This document shows, piece after piece, positions 1 to 19,808 of a DNA stretch of 64,000 bases. The notes beneath the pieces are model-generated. The model ran no database searches. It was not told the DNA's origin and worked only from the letters and a program-made list of their open reading frames with translations. Made by a program: the position numbers and the translations under genes. Each line of letters starts with the position of its first letter. The stretch's first letter is position 1. Where the stretch lies: assembly GCF_900111685.1 (NCBI RefSeq), contig NZ_FOHX01000002.1:243744-307743 (forward strand). Reading direction: 5' to 3'. Source of the stretch: Nonomuraea wenchangensis (GTDB taxonomy: Bacteria > Actinomycetota > Actinomycetes > Streptosporangiales > Streptosporangiaceae).

Positions 1-11444
<11,444 letters not shown>

Positions 11445-11559
11445 TACCAACCTAGGAATAGAAGGAGCGTTGAGCTCACCGGGCTCGATGGTTCTCACCC
11501 TTTCGGTTGCGCCACCAAACTACGAAATGTTCGGAGTCCGACTAACCCCTACGAGCCCC

Positions 11560-13113
11560 CTAAGACCAATTGTTGTCGGCGCGGAGCAGTTCGCCTGCGC
11601 GCTCGGTGAGCGCCTTTCTGTCCACCTTGCGGTTGGCGTTCAGCGGAAGTTCGTCGAGGTGGTGATAGCGCTTGGGCACCATGCCGTGCGGCAGCGTACG
11701 GCGCAGCCGGTTGGCCAGCTCGACCGGCGGGCGCGCCTCGCCGGTGTAGAACACCACGAGCTCCGTGCCGGCCGCGCCGTCCACCCCGACCGCGGCCGCC
11801 TCGGCGACCCCGTCGCCGGCGGCCAGCAGGGCGTGCTCGATCTCGGCCAGCTCCACCCGCCAGCCCTGCACCTGCACCTGGGCGTCCCGTCGGCCCAGGT
11901 AGCACAGCTCGTCCCCGGGGAGCCGCCGCACCCGGTCGCCGGTGCGGTACCAGGTGTGCCCCGCGTGTTCCAGGAAGCGGCCCGCGCCGTCCTCCGGGTC
12001 CAGGTAGCCGGGGGTGAGCTGCGGTCCGGTGACGCACAGCTCCCCTTCCTCGTCCTCGGTCGGCCGGCCGTCCTCGGTGACGAGCAGGACCTGGTGTCCG
12101 GGGTGCACGGCGCCGATCGGTACGACGCCGTTGACCGCGAGCTTCTGGGAGCCCTCCGGCGACCAGCGGTGACCCGTGATGGTCACGGTCAGCTCGGTCG
12201 GCCCGTACAGGTTCTCGACGGTGGAGAACGGCGCCGCGCGGGTCCAGTCCTCGACGTCCTGGCAGCGCAGCGCCTCGCCGGCGAAGAAGCTCCACCGCAG
12301 GCCAGGCAGGGTGTCCGGGCGCAGGGAGCCGAGCCGGCGGGCCAGGCTGATGCCGCTGGGCGTGGAGAACCACACGGTCACCCGGTGGCGCTCCAGGAAG
12401 GCGGGCAGGTCGGCGTGGCCGCGCGGGGGCACCGGCACCGCCGGGGCGCCCGCGCCCCAGGCGCAGAACAGGTCGAAGATCGCGCAGTCGAAGGTCAGGT
12501 CGAAGGTCTGCGAGAAGGCGTCGTCGGGGCTGAAGTCGTAGCGTCCGTCCAGCACGCCGAAGTAGTGGTGCAGGTTGCCGTGGGTGAGCACCACGCCCTT
12601 GGGGCGGCCGGTCGAGCCTGAGGTGAACAGGATGTAGGCGGGGGCGTCGGGCGGCACCGCGAGCGGTTCGGCCGGCGCGTGCGCGGCCGACACCGGGATC
12701 CCCCCTTCGCCGCCGCCATCGGGCAGCAGCGCGGCCCCGTGGTAGCCGCGTTCCCGCAGTTCAGGCAGCAGGCCGGCGCCGCGCCCGTCGGCGATCAGCG
12801 CGGTGACACCGGCCGCCACCATCATCCGCGCCGTCCGGTCGGGCGGGAAGTCGACGTGCAGCGGCACCACGGTCGCCCCGGCGTACAGCGCCGCGAGCAC
12901 CCCTGCGTAGGCCGTGGTCCCCTTCTCCGCGAGCACCCCTATGGGGCCGGTGACGCCGCCGTGGAGCAGCGACCCTGCCCAGACGAGGGCGAGCTCGTGC
13001 AGCTCCTCGAAGGTGACCGTACGGTCGCCGAGTCGCAGCGCCGCACCGCGCGGCGCGGCGGCCAGTCCGCCCAGAAATCGGCCGTGGAGGTTCCGGTGAA
13101 TTTCTTCGCCCAT
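11560..13113 (-). CDS. Stand-alone amino-acid adenylation enzyme (VinN/VinM type)
   Basis: A 517-residue ANL-superfamily ligase without a carrier domain. Visible core motifs are A3 LFTSGSTGRPKGV (about 165), A4 FDLTFDCAIFDLF with the Asp that anchors the substrate amino group, A5 LYGPTE (about 303), A7 YRTGD, A8 GRRDAQVQVQGWRVELAEIE (about 408), and A10 NANRKVDRKAL with the catalytic Lys near 496. The start at 13113 has a good GAGGA ribosome site; an in-frame upstream ATG at 13191 would run through the divergent ACP gene and is not used. In macrolactam clusters such enzymes either load (methyl)aspartate on the free ACP (VinN) or add a protecting alanine (VinM). The general similarity to D-alanine ligases slightly favours the VinM role, but I cannot decide from sequence alone. 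It lies between the PKS and the free ACP. Confidence 0.9.
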   Translation of the reverse strand: MGEEIHRNLHGRFLGGLAAAPRGAALRLGDRTVTFEELHELALVWAGSLLHGGVTGPIGVLAEKGTTAYAGVLAALYAGATVVPLHVDFPPDRTARMMVAAGVTALIADGRGAGLLPELRERGYHGAALLPDGGGEGGIPVSAAHAPAEPLAVPPDAPAYILFTSGSTGRPKGVVLTHGNLHHYFGVLDGRYDFSPDDAFSQTFDLTFDCAIFDLFCAWGAGAPAVPVPPRGHADLPAFLERHRVTVWFSTPSGISLARRLGSLRPDTLPGLRWSFFAGEALRCQDVEDWTRAAPFSTVENLYGPTELTVTITGHRWSPEGSQKLAVNGVVPIGAVHPGHQVLLVTEDGRPTEDEEGELCVTGPQLTPGYLDPEDGAGRFLEHAGHTWYRTGDRVRRLPGDELCYLGRRDAQVQVQGWRVELAEIEHALLAAGDGVAEAAAVGVDGAAGTELVVFYTGEARPPVELANRLRRTLPHGMVPKRYHHLDELPLNANRKVDRKALTERAGELLRADNNWS

Positions 13114-13146
13114 TTTCTTTTCCTCAGCGCGAGTTATTGAGGCATA

Positions 13147-13401
13147 ATGCAGGCCATGTGGGACAAACAGTTTGAGGCGCTGCTGCGGCACCGCCTCCCC
13201 TTGCTGTCTTCAGGCGACGAGCTCAGCGCGGACACCAACCTCCGGGAATTCGGCTTGGATTCCATGGGCGCGGTCGAACTGTTGAGCGCGCTGGAATCCG
13301 ACTACTCCGTACAGTTCGACGAGGAGGCACTCGTCCTGGACACCTTCAACACCCCGGGAGCTTTGTGGGCGGCGCTCAGCGCGGCCCGTCCAACCTCCTG
13401 A
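13147..13401 (+). CDS. Free-standing acyl carrier protein for the amino-acid starter (VinL type)
   Basis: An 84-residue single carrier protein. The phosphopantetheine site is Ser39 in FGLDSMGAVELL, followed by the usual helix II/III pattern. In vicenistatin-type pathways this ACP carries the aminoacyl starter through decarboxylation, dipeptide capping and transfer to the PKS loading ACP. It is the only plus-strand gene in the biosynthetic block up to the regulator at 21.4 kb: 33 bp separate its start from the divergent adenylation gene, and 10 bp separate its stop from the convergent acyltransferase stop. The annotated ATG (13147) has a GAGG only 4 nt upstream, so the second ATG at 13156 (MWDKQFEALL) may be the true start. 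Confidence 0.92.
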   Translation: MQAMWDKQFEALLRHRLPLLSSGDELSADTNLREFGLDSMGAVELLSALESDYSVQFDEEALVLDTFNTPGALWAALSAARPTS

Positions 13402-13411
13402 GGCCGCCGGG

Positions 13412-14416
13412 TCACCCCGCCGCCGAGCCACGCTCCGCACCGGACTCCACGCCGCGCGACGAGCGGGGCTCGGCATCGCGAGCCGCGGCGACGAGCAGCG
13501 GCCGCTTCGGACCGACCGGCACCACCTCGAAGTTCCGTGCGGTGGCCGGCACCCGGCCGAACAGGGCGTCGGGCCCGGCCACGCAGACCGTGCGCACTCC
13601 CCTGGCGCGCAGCGCCTCGACCGTCCCCGGCCAGTGCATCTGGCGGACGAAGCCGTCCAGGAGCAGGCTCCGCACCTGCTCCGCGGTGGTCAGCAACGAC
13701 CCGTCGTGGTCGGAGATCACCGGCAGCCGCGGCTCGGCGAACTCCAGCTCGTCCAGGACCTCCTTCTCCGCGCGTTGCCGCAGCCCGGCGAAGGCCGGGG
13801 AGTGCATCGGCGGGCGCATCGTGTAGAGCGACAGCCCGCCGGCGGCCCGGATCCCCTTCTCCAGCCCCGGCAGATCGTCCGCCGACAGCGTGACCATGAA
13901 GAAGTCCCTGTCCACGCGGCAGGCCACGTCCGCCACGCGGTTCCGCGCGGTCAGCTCGCCGAGCAGCTCCTCCACCACCCCTGGATCCACCCGGACGAAC
14001 GAGTGGGTGACGAGGCTCCGGTGTTCCTTGCTGAAGTAGTCCGCCACGCACCGGGCCAGCCGGGCGGTCATCCACACCGCGTCGGCGAAGCTCAACGAGC
14101 CCACATAGGCGGCGACCGCCTTGCCCCCGAAGCTCGGTCCTGTGCACAGCCCCGGGCGGGCGGGCAGCGCCTCACGCTCGGCCCACTGGGCCAGAGCGAG
14201 GCAGGTGACCAGGAAGGCCACCTGGGCGTACTCGGAGTAGTCGCCGTCCGCCTGGCGGAACCGGTCGAGCACCTGGTAGCCGAGCGCCTCGTCGGCCTCG
14301 GCGAACAGCTGCCACGCCAGCGGCACCTCGGTGGCGAACCGCTCGATGTCGGCGAAGCCGGTAGGCCCCATCCCTGGAAAAACCATCGCGATCTCGTGAC
14401 TCGATGCGTTGTCCAC
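13412..14416 (-). CDS. Discrete acyltransferase for starter transfer (VinK type)
   Basis: A 334-residue protein of the malonyl-CoA:ACP transacylase fold. The N-terminal FPGMGP matches the FPGQG motif, the nucleophile is Ser95 in TGPSFGG, and the acid/base His205 sits in MHSPAF. The first residue after the serine is Phe, and there is no arginine context typical of malonyl-specific enzymes. This agrees with the vicenistatin enzyme VinK, which moves a dipeptidyl starter from the free ACP to the PKS loading ACP rather than malonyl-CoA. The start is a GTG (14414-14416) with no strong ribosome site. Position next to the free ACP and the mutase genes supports the assignment. The C-terminal 25 residues are low-complexity. 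Confidence 0.88.
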   Translation of the reverse strand: MDNASSHEIAMVFPGMGPTGFADIERFATEVPLAWQLFAEADEALGYQVLDRFRQADGDYSEYAQVAFLVTCLALAQWAEREALPARPGLCTGPSFGGKAVAAYVGSLSFADAVWMTARLARCVADYFSKEHRSLVTHSFVRVDPGVVEELLGELTARNRVADVACRVDRDFFMVTLSADDLPGLEKGIRAAGGLSLYTMRPPMHSPAFAGLRQRAEKEVLDELEFAEPRLPVISDHDGSLLTTAEQVRSLLLDGFVRQMHWPGTVEALRARGVRTVCVAGPDALFGRVPATARNFEVVPVGPKRPLLVAAARDAEPRSSRGVESGAERGSAAG

Positions 14417-14455
14417 CAGGGCACGCTAACCGCGGCCGACCGGCCGGCCCCACCC

Positions 14456-15748
14456 CTAGTACCCCTCATCGTGATCCGACCTGCCCCCACCATCCGCGTG
14501 CTCCTGGCCGTCGTGCCTGCGCTGGACGTAGTGGAGCGCGTCCAGCAGCTCGGCCGAGCCGACCGGGTGGGAGCGGCGCCGGGCCACCAGCCCGTCCAGC
14601 GGCAGCGCCCCGACGTCCGCCCAGCGCAGCGCGCCGTCGCCGTCGATGTGGCTGCGCGCCGCCCCCCTGTTGTCCGGGTGGACGCAGTAGGGGATGTCCA
14701 GGTAACCCCGCTTGAACGCGCGCAGCAGCGCCCTGCCCACGTCCTGGTGCAGCTCCAGGGTGGCCTCGACGAGCCGCCGCGCCTCGGCGTACACCTGCGA
14801 GTCGGTACGGCTCGGCGGCGGCGCCACCGGCCGGGCCGCCCGCGCTGCCGTGCCGGCGAGCTCCAGCGCGGCCACGTTCTCCTCGATCGTGGGGATGCGA
14901 CGGGACTCCGCCTCGGTCTTGACGATGAGCCGCTCCGCCCCGGTGCGCACGGCCAGCTCGGCGGCGGCGGTCAGCAGCGACGCCGCGCCGTGCGGGGTCT
15001 CGGGGTAGACCCCCATGTACGCGTACACGACCACGTGCCACCGGACGCCCGCGAGGAACTCCTCGGCCAGCGCCCGCAGCGCGAGCACCGCCTCGGCGTC
15101 CTGCTCCGGGCTGGTCTGCTGGGCGTAGCTCAGCGAGATGTCACGCAGGCCGTGCGCCTGGAAGAAGAGCCCTTCGAGGATGCTGAGCGCGACGAGCTGG
15201 CCGGGCGGGCAGAGCTGGCCCAGCACGCACCCGCCGAAGGTCTCCAGGTGCGGTTCCCTCCCCGCCTCCTGCCCGCGGGTGGCCAGCAGCTCGCAGCCGC
15301 GGGCCCAGTGGTCGACCGCCTGGCTCAGCGGGATCCGGCTGTACGGCAGGCAGTAGGAGACCGGCCCGCCCTCGGTGGCGTCCAGGCCGGCGTCCAGCAA
15401 CGCCTCGAAGATCTTCACGGGGTTGGCCGAACCGTGCCGCACCTGCACGGGGAAGGTGGCGTCCCGCACCCCGTTCAGCAGCCCCTTGTTGGCCGCGACG
15501 CCCTGGCTGACCAGGGGGTAGCCGTTGAGCGCGGCGCCGGAGGCGAGCGCCGCGGCGGCCGAGTCCAGGTCGCCCACCCGGGTGTAGCTGTCCACGGTGA
15601 TCGTGCCGGCGGTGGCCGCCCGGGCACGTTTCGTGGCGAGCAGCCCGATGCGCATGGTCGCCACGTCGCCGAACCCCATCCGGGGCTGCACCACCAGCTC
15701 GCCGCTCGCGGCGGTGTCGGTCACGAAACCGCCGAATCCCGCGGCCAT
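14456..15748 (-). CDS. Glutamate (methylaspartate) mutase, large E subunit (VinI type)
   Basis: A 430-residue TIM-barrel subunit of coenzyme-B12 glutamate mutase. Recognisable stretches are VVQPRMGFGD, a GYPLVSQGV-type segment, and a substrate-binding region around RHGSANPVKIFEALL, followed by ATEGGPVSYCLPYSR and the conserved FGGCVLGQLCPPGQLVALS. With the small subunit it interconverts L-glutamate and (2S,3S)-3-methylaspartate, which supplies a 3-amino-2-methylpropionate starter in vicenistatin-type macrolactams. It begins 7 nt after the stop of the small-subunit gene, so the pair is cotranscribed. The last 20 residues are rich in Asp, Gly and His and are probably disordered. Confidence 0.93.
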   Translation of the reverse strand: MAAGFGGFVTDTAASGELVVQPRMGFGDVATMRIGLLATKRARAATAGTITVDSYTRVGDLDSAAAALASGAALNGYPLVSQGVAANKGLLNGVRDATFPVQVRHGSANPVKIFEALLDAGLDATEGGPVSYCLPYSRIPLSQAVDHWARGCELLATRGQEAGREPHLETFGGCVLGQLCPPGQLVALSILEGLFFQAHGLRDISLSYAQQTSPEQDAEAVLALRALAEEFLAGVRWHVVVYAYMGVYPETPHGAASLLTAAAELAVRTGAERLIVKTEAESRRIPTIEENVAALELAGTAARAARPVAPPPSRTDSQVYAEARRLVEATLELHQDVGRALLRAFKRGYLDIPYCVHPDNRGAARSHIDGDGALRWADVGALPLDGLVARRRSHPVGSAELLDALHYVQRRHDGQEHADGGGRSDHDEGY

Positions 15749-15755
15749 CGCGGAC

Positions 15756-16253
15756 TCAGCCGAACTGGACCGGCGTCCGCGCCGCAGCGTCGTCCGCCTT
15801 CCAGGCCACCGTGGCGGCCAGTGTCCTGAACTCCTCGATGTCCTCCGGGCCGCCGCGGTCGAAGACCCGGTCGCAGCCGGCCGCGGTGAGCTCGTCGGCG
15901 AGGTCGTCCTCCCGCCGCCCGGTCACCCCGAGGCGGCCGCCCATCACGATCGGGACGCCGGCCAGCTCCGGCCGGGCCCGCAGCTTCGGAACGACCCGCA
16001 GGCCCTCCCGGTAGCCGTGCCCGTTGACGGTGCTGATCACGACGAGGTCGGGGCGCTGGTCCACGCACTCGGTGACCAGCAGGTCGTCAGGGACGCACGG
16101 TCCCAGGTTCACCACGTCCAGGCCCTCCTCCTCGCAGACCAGCTGCAGGTAGACCAGGTTCCAGGTGTGCGAGTCGGAGGCCACTCCGCTCACCAAGGCG
16201 CGCGGGCGGCCCGTACGCGGGCTCGGGTTCAGGTCGGGTAGTACGCGGGGCAT
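15756..16253 (-). CDS. Glutamate (methylaspartate) mutase, small B12-binding S subunit (VinH type)
   Basis: A 165-residue Rossmann-like cobalamin-binding protein. The B12 signature region reads GVASDSHTWNLVYLQ: the Asp and the cobalt-ligating His of DxHxxG are present, and the Gly is replaced by Asn, as I recall for other secondary-metabolism homologues. Later segments VVISTVNGHGY and PIVMGGRLGV match the nucleotide-loop region. The start at 16253 has a GGGAG site 5 nt upstream, and the ATG lies just past the stop of the peptidase gene. Another in-frame ATG at 16307 lies inside the upstream gene and is less likely. It forms the mutase with the adjacent large subunit. Confidence 0.92.
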   Translation of the reverse strand: MPRVLPDLNPSPRTGRPRALVSGVASDSHTWNLVYLQLVCEEEGLDVVNLGPCVPDDLLVTECVDQRPDLVVISTVNGHGYREGLRVVPKLRARPELAGVPIVMGGRLGVTGRREDDLADELTAAGCDRVFDRGGPEDIEEFRTLAATVAWKADDAAARTPVQFG

Positions 16254-16254
16254 G

Positions 16255-17208
16255 TCAACTCCCTGTCGCGGCGTCGCTTGCGCGGGTCCCCGGTTGGGTC
16301 CCGTCAACAGTGGCGAGGTAGGCCAGCAGCACGTCCCGGAACCGGTCGGGTTCCTCCAGGTGCGGGAGGTGGCTGGAGTTCTCGAGGATCTCCCAGCGGG
16401 AGTCCGGGATGAGGTCGTCGAACGGGCGGACGGTCTCGGGTGTCGCCTCGTCGTGCCGCCCGGAGATGATCAGGGTCGGCACCTCGATGGACGGCAGCAG
16501 CTTCTCGACCGACCAGTCGCGCAGCGTGCCGACGACGTGGAACTCGGTCGGCCCGTTCATCGTGTAGTAGACGGTCGGGTTGTTGTGCATCTCCATGAAG
16601 GACGCCTGGTACTCCCGGGGCCAGGGGTCCACCAGGCACACGTACCTGTCGAAGAAGACGCGCATGGCGTCGAAGTAGGCGCGGGTGCCGGTGGTGCCCG
16701 CGGTCTCGTGGCGGGTCAGCGTCTCCTGCACCTCGGGCGGGAGGGTGGCGCGCAGCCGTACCATCTCCTCGCGCCAGGTGGCCATCGAGGCCGGTGAGTT
16801 CGCGATGACCAGCCCGCGCAGGCCGGGCGGGCGGGCCGCGGCGTGCGTGGCGCCGAGCATGCCGCCCCAGGAGTGGCCGAAGATCAGGTAGTTGCCGTCC
16901 ACGCCGAGCCGTCGGAGCAGGTTGTCCAGCTCGTCGAGGAACAGCCGCACGGTCCAGAAGTCCGCGCCCTTGTCCGGCAGGTGGGTGGAGCCGCCGTTGC
17001 CCAGCTGGTCGTAGAGGATCACCGGGTGGCCGGCGTCGCTCAGCGCGGACAGCGGCAGCAGGTAGTCGTGCGTGCTCCCCGGCCCGCCGTGCAGCACCAC
17101 CAGGGGCGGGCGCCCGCCGGACAGGTCACCGCTCACCCGATACCAGGTGCGGTACTCCCCGAACGGCACGGTGCCCTTCGCGGTCGGCCGCCGGCTCGTC
17201 TCAGCCAC
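16255..17208 (-). CDS. Proline iminopeptidase-type hydrolase (VinJ type, starter deprotection)
   Basis: A 317-residue alpha/beta hydrolase of peptidase family S33. It shows the HGGPGS oxyanion motif (residues 40-45), the nucleophile Ser113 in GHSWGG, the acid in ISGRHDEATP and the base in NSSHLPHLEEP. Its length is normal for the family. In macrolactam pathways the family member VinJ removes the temporary aminoacyl cap from the polyketide amine before ring closure, and the context here (mutase, starter acyltransferase, PKS) makes that the likely role. Its 5' end overlaps the glycosyltransferase stop by 8 nt (17201-17208), which implies translational coupling. Confidence 0.9.
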   Translation of the reverse strand: MAETSRRPTAKGTVPFGEYRTWYRVSGDLSGGRPPLVVLHGGPGSTHDYLLPLSALSDAGHPVILYDQLGNGGSTHLPDKGADFWTVRLFLDELDNLLRRLGVDGNYLIFGHSWGGMLGATHAAARPPGLRGLVIANSPASMATWREEMVRLRATLPPEVQETLTRHETAGTTGTRAYFDAMRVFFDRYVCLVDPWPREYQASFMEMHNNPTVYYTMNGPTEFHVVGTLRDWSVEKLLPSIEVPTLIISGRHDEATPETVRPFDDLIPDSRWEILENSSHLPHLEEPDRFRDVLLAYLATVDGTQPGTRASDAATGS

Positions 17209-18454
17209 CGTGGTGCTCCGCGACCAGGCGTTCCAGCCGGGGTACGAGCTCCGCCGGCGTGGGCTCCGCGAGCATCTCCTTACGCAGCCGGTCGGCGGCG
17301 GCCCGCGGGCCGGGCTCGTGGATCAGCGCCGCCACCGCGTCACGGAAGCCGGCGGCGTCGAGCTTCGGCGGCGGGATGTAGATGCCGGCGCCCTGGTCGG
17401 CCAGCCGCTTGGCCTTCACCGGGGTGTCCCAGGTGTTGGCCACCATCAGCTGGGGCACCCCGTTGAGCAGCGCGGCGCTGAACGTGCCGGCCCCTCCGTG
17501 GTGCACCACCGCCGAACAGGTCGGCATCAGCAGGTTCATCGGCACGAAGTCGACGATGCGTACGTTGTCCGGCACCTCGCCCAGACGGGCGCGCTGGCCG
17601 GCGTCGAGCGTGGCCACCACCTCCACGTCCAGCTCGGCCACCGCGCTCACCAGCTCGGCCGGGCCGAGCGCCCAGTCGTGCAGGAAGTCGCCGCCGGTCC
17701 CGCCCAGCGTGAAGCAGACGCGGGGGCGGCCGGGAGGCTCGGCCAGCCAGTCCGGCATCACCGAGCGCCCGTTGTACGGCAGCGTCCGCATGCCCACCAC
17801 CGGCACCCCGACCGGCAGCCGCAGGCTGGCCGGCATCGTGGTGTCGATCGTGAGCCGCCCCGTGGTCACCTCCTCGGTGAAGGGGCGGGAGAAGCGCGCC
17901 AGGGTCAGCGTCAGCCACTCGGCCACCGGGTCCTCCCAGTGTGCCCGCGGCTGCCGCGCACGCAGGTCCAGCAAGGTACGGCGGGCGCTGCCCAGCACGT
18001 CGAGGCCCCACAGCGCCCGGACGTGCACCGCCCCGCACGCCTCGGCCGCGATCGCGCCGGCCAGCGTGAACGGCTCCCAGATCACGAGGTCGGGGCGCCA
18101 GCTCCGGGCGAAGCCGACCAGCTCGTCCACCATCTCCGTGTTGTTGGTGGCGGCCAGCAGCAGCGGCGCGATCACCATGTCGAAGTCGAGAGCCTGCTCC
18201 CAGGTGACCGGCTCGTCGCGGTCCTCGTGCACCTGGGGCGGGCCCATGGCCGCGGCCGGCCGCTCCCGCACCTCCTCAAGCTCCGGATCGGTGCCGACCG
18301 GGACCGCGGTCAGCCCCGAGGCGGTGATCGCGTCGGTCAGCGAGGGCTGGCTGGCCACCCGGACCTCGTGTCCGGCGGCGGCCAGCGCCCAGCCGAGCGG
18401 CACCAGGCAGTTGTAGTGCGAGGCGAGGGCGAACGAGGTCAGCAGGACACGCAT
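17201..18454 (-). CDS. GT1-family macrolide-type glycosyltransferase (VinC/DesVII-like)
   Basis: A 417-residue GT-B glycosyltransferase of the UDPGT/MGT family. The N-terminus MRVLLTSFALASHYNCLVPL is typical of antibiotic glycosyltransferases, and the donor-binding region VVHHGGAGTFSAALLNGVPQ near residue 320 carries the HHGGAGT signature. The ATG at 18452-18454 overlaps the stop of the P450-like gene as TGATG, which fixes the start. The predicted job is attaching a TDP-activated deoxysugar, often an aminosugar, to the macrolactam. It probably needs the P450-like neighbour as activator, as DesVII needs DesVIII. No sugar biosynthesis genes are visible, so the donor pathway lies off the window. 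Confidence 0.93.
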   Translation of the reverse strand: MRVLLTSFALASHYNCLVPLGWALAAAGHEVRVASQPSLTDAITASGLTAVPVGTDPELEEVRERPAAAMGPPQVHEDRDEPVTWEQALDFDMVIAPLLLAATNNTEMVDELVGFARSWRPDLVIWEPFTLAGAIAAEACGAVHVRALWGLDVLGSARRTLLDLRARQPRAHWEDPVAEWLTLTLARFSRPFTEEVTTGRLTIDTTMPASLRLPVGVPVVGMRTLPYNGRSVMPDWLAEPPGRPRVCFTLGGTGGDFLHDWALGPAELVSAVAELDVEVVATLDAGQRARLGEVPDNVRIVDFVPMNLLMPTCSAVVHHGGAGTFSAALLNGVPQLMVANTWDTPVKAKRLADQGAGIYIPPPKLDAAGFRDAVAALIHEPGPRAAADRLRKEMLAEPTPAELVPRLERLVAEHHGG

Positions 18455-19656
18455 CAGGTCTCTCCAAGCCCGAGCACGGGCAGCTCGACGGGGCCGCGCA
18501 CCACGGGGGCGCGCCGCCGGTACACCGGCGTGCCGGACGGCCGCAGGTTCGGCCGCGCCTCGGCGAGGATCCGCAGCGCCACCTCGGCCTGCGCGCGCGC
18601 CAACAGGGCGGCGGGGAGATGGTGGAGCCCGCCCGCGAAGGTGAGCGGCTCCGGCTCGGCCTGCCGGTCGAGGCGGAAGCGGTCCGGCTCCGGGTGCCGG
18701 GTCTCGTCCCGGCCCGCGGCCGCGGTGATCATCACCAGGTGGCTGCCCGCCGGCAGTTCCGCTCCGGCCAGTTCGACCGGGGCCGCGGCCACCCGGATCT
18801 CCGCCTGCACCGGCGGGTCGTACCGTAAGGTCTCCGCGACGGCCGCGGGCGCCAGGTCCGGGTCCCGGCACAGCGCCGCCCATCCGCCGGGCTCGGCCAG
18901 CAGCGCGTGGACCGCGTTGCCCACCAGGTGCGCGGTGGCCGGGACGGCGGCGACGGACAGCAGCACCCGTACGGCCCGGTCGGAGCTCTCCTTGGTTTCC
19001 GAGAGCCCGCCGAACAGCTCGTCGAGCCCGGCCACCGCGTCCTCGATCCGGCGGACCAGGGCCAGCGGCTGGGCGGCGAGCAGGGAGTCCTGCAGCGCCT
19101 CGGCGTCCGCGCAGAGCTCCGCGTAGCGCGGCAGCGCGGCGGCGGGAACCCCGAGCAGCGCGCCGGTGGCGGCGGTCGCCACCGGCCAGGCGTAGCCGGC
19201 CATGAGATCGTCGCCGGCGGCCCGGTCGAGGCGGGCCAGGCACTCCCGCTCGACGGTCTTGCGGTGGGCGGCCAGCGTCTCCGGGTCGACCAGGGGCTGC
19301 CAGTGGGGGCGCAGCCGCGCGTGCTCGTCGGCCTCGGCGCCCGGGGTGCCGTAGCCGTAGAAGGGCAGCGGCTGCTCGGCGGCCGGCGAGCCGTCCGGGC
19401 CCGCCATCCGCCATCGCGGGTCCGCCAGAACCTCGGCGATCACGCCGGGGTCCGCGGTCACCCGGCTTCCTGTCGTGCTGTGGTAGATCGGGCCCCGCTC
19501 ACGGATCGCGGCGTAGAGGGGGTAGGGATCGTCGGCGCCGCGCAGGACCAGGGCGTAAGGGTCGCCCATGCTGCCCAGTACCCGCTGCATGGCGCGGGCG
19601 TTGAGCAGGCGCAGTCCCAACTCGTAGTCGGCTGCCGGGTTGGCGCCTTCGGGCAT
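18454..19656 (-). CDS. Haem-less P450 homologue, glycosyltransferase activator (DesVIII/EryCII type)
   Basis: A 400-residue protein with P450 architecture, including the K-helix ETLR followed by YDPPVQ and an I-helix-like SVAAVPATAHLVGN. The haem loop reads FAGGLHHLPAALLAR: the cysteine of FGxGxHxCxG is absent (Leu) and the following Gly is Ala, so no thiolate ligand exists. The acid-alcohol pair of the I-helix is also gone. This is the known pattern of DesVIII, EryCII and related proteins, which stabilise or activate their cognate glycosyltransferase. The stop overlaps the glycosyltransferase start by 1 nt, which supports a functional pair. It is first in the minus-strand run leading to the PKS. 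Confidence 0.92.
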   Translation of the reverse strand: MPEGANPAADYELGLRLLNARAMQRVLGSMGDPYALVLRGADDPYPLYAAIRERGPIYHSTTGSRVTADPGVIAEVLADPRWRMAGPDGSPAAEQPLPFYGYGTPGAEADEHARLRPHWQPLVDPETLAAHRKTVERECLARLDRAAGDDLMAGYAWPVATAATGALLGVPAAALPRYAELCADAEALQDSLLAAQPLALVRRIEDAVAGLDELFGGLSETKESSDRAVRVLLSVAAVPATAHLVGNAVHALLAEPGGWAALCRDPDLAPAAVAETLRYDPPVQAEIRVAAAPVELAGAELPAGSHLVMITAAAGRDETRHPEPDRFRLDRQAEPEPLTFAGGLHHLPAALLARAQAEVALRILAEARPNLRPSGTPVYRRRAPVVRGPVELPVLGLGET

Positions 19657-19740
19657 GCTGCCTCCACCTAGCCGGCGATCGTATCGACGCTCGCCACGGT
19701 AGAGGCGGACATTCCCCCTAGATCAACCCCTAATGGACCT

Positions 19741-19778
19741 CGCCCCGGCCCGGCGAACCACGTATGGGGGCCGGGGCG
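19741..19778 (-). terminator. Stem-loop terminator downstream of the MFS gene
   Basis: CGCCCCGGCCC (19741-19751) pairs perfectly with GGGCCGGGGCG (19768-19778): an 11-bp GC stem with a 16-nt loop and no U tract, as common in actinomycetes. It lies 31 bp after the MFS stop and before the P450-like gene, so the two are probably separate transcription units. Confidence 0.7.
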
Positions 19779-19808
19779 ACCGGCAGGGGGAGCCCGCGCA
19801 CCTGCGCC

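Noticed and set aside
15756..16253. Loss of B12 binding because DxHxxG reads DSHTWN
   Set aside because: Asp and the cobalt-binding His are kept, and as far as I recall secondary-metabolism mutases commonly have Asn at the last position.
17201..19414. A 737-residue reading of the glycosyltransferase
   Set aside because: The upstream part is an out-of-frame shadow of the P450-like gene; the true start overlaps that gene's stop at 18454.
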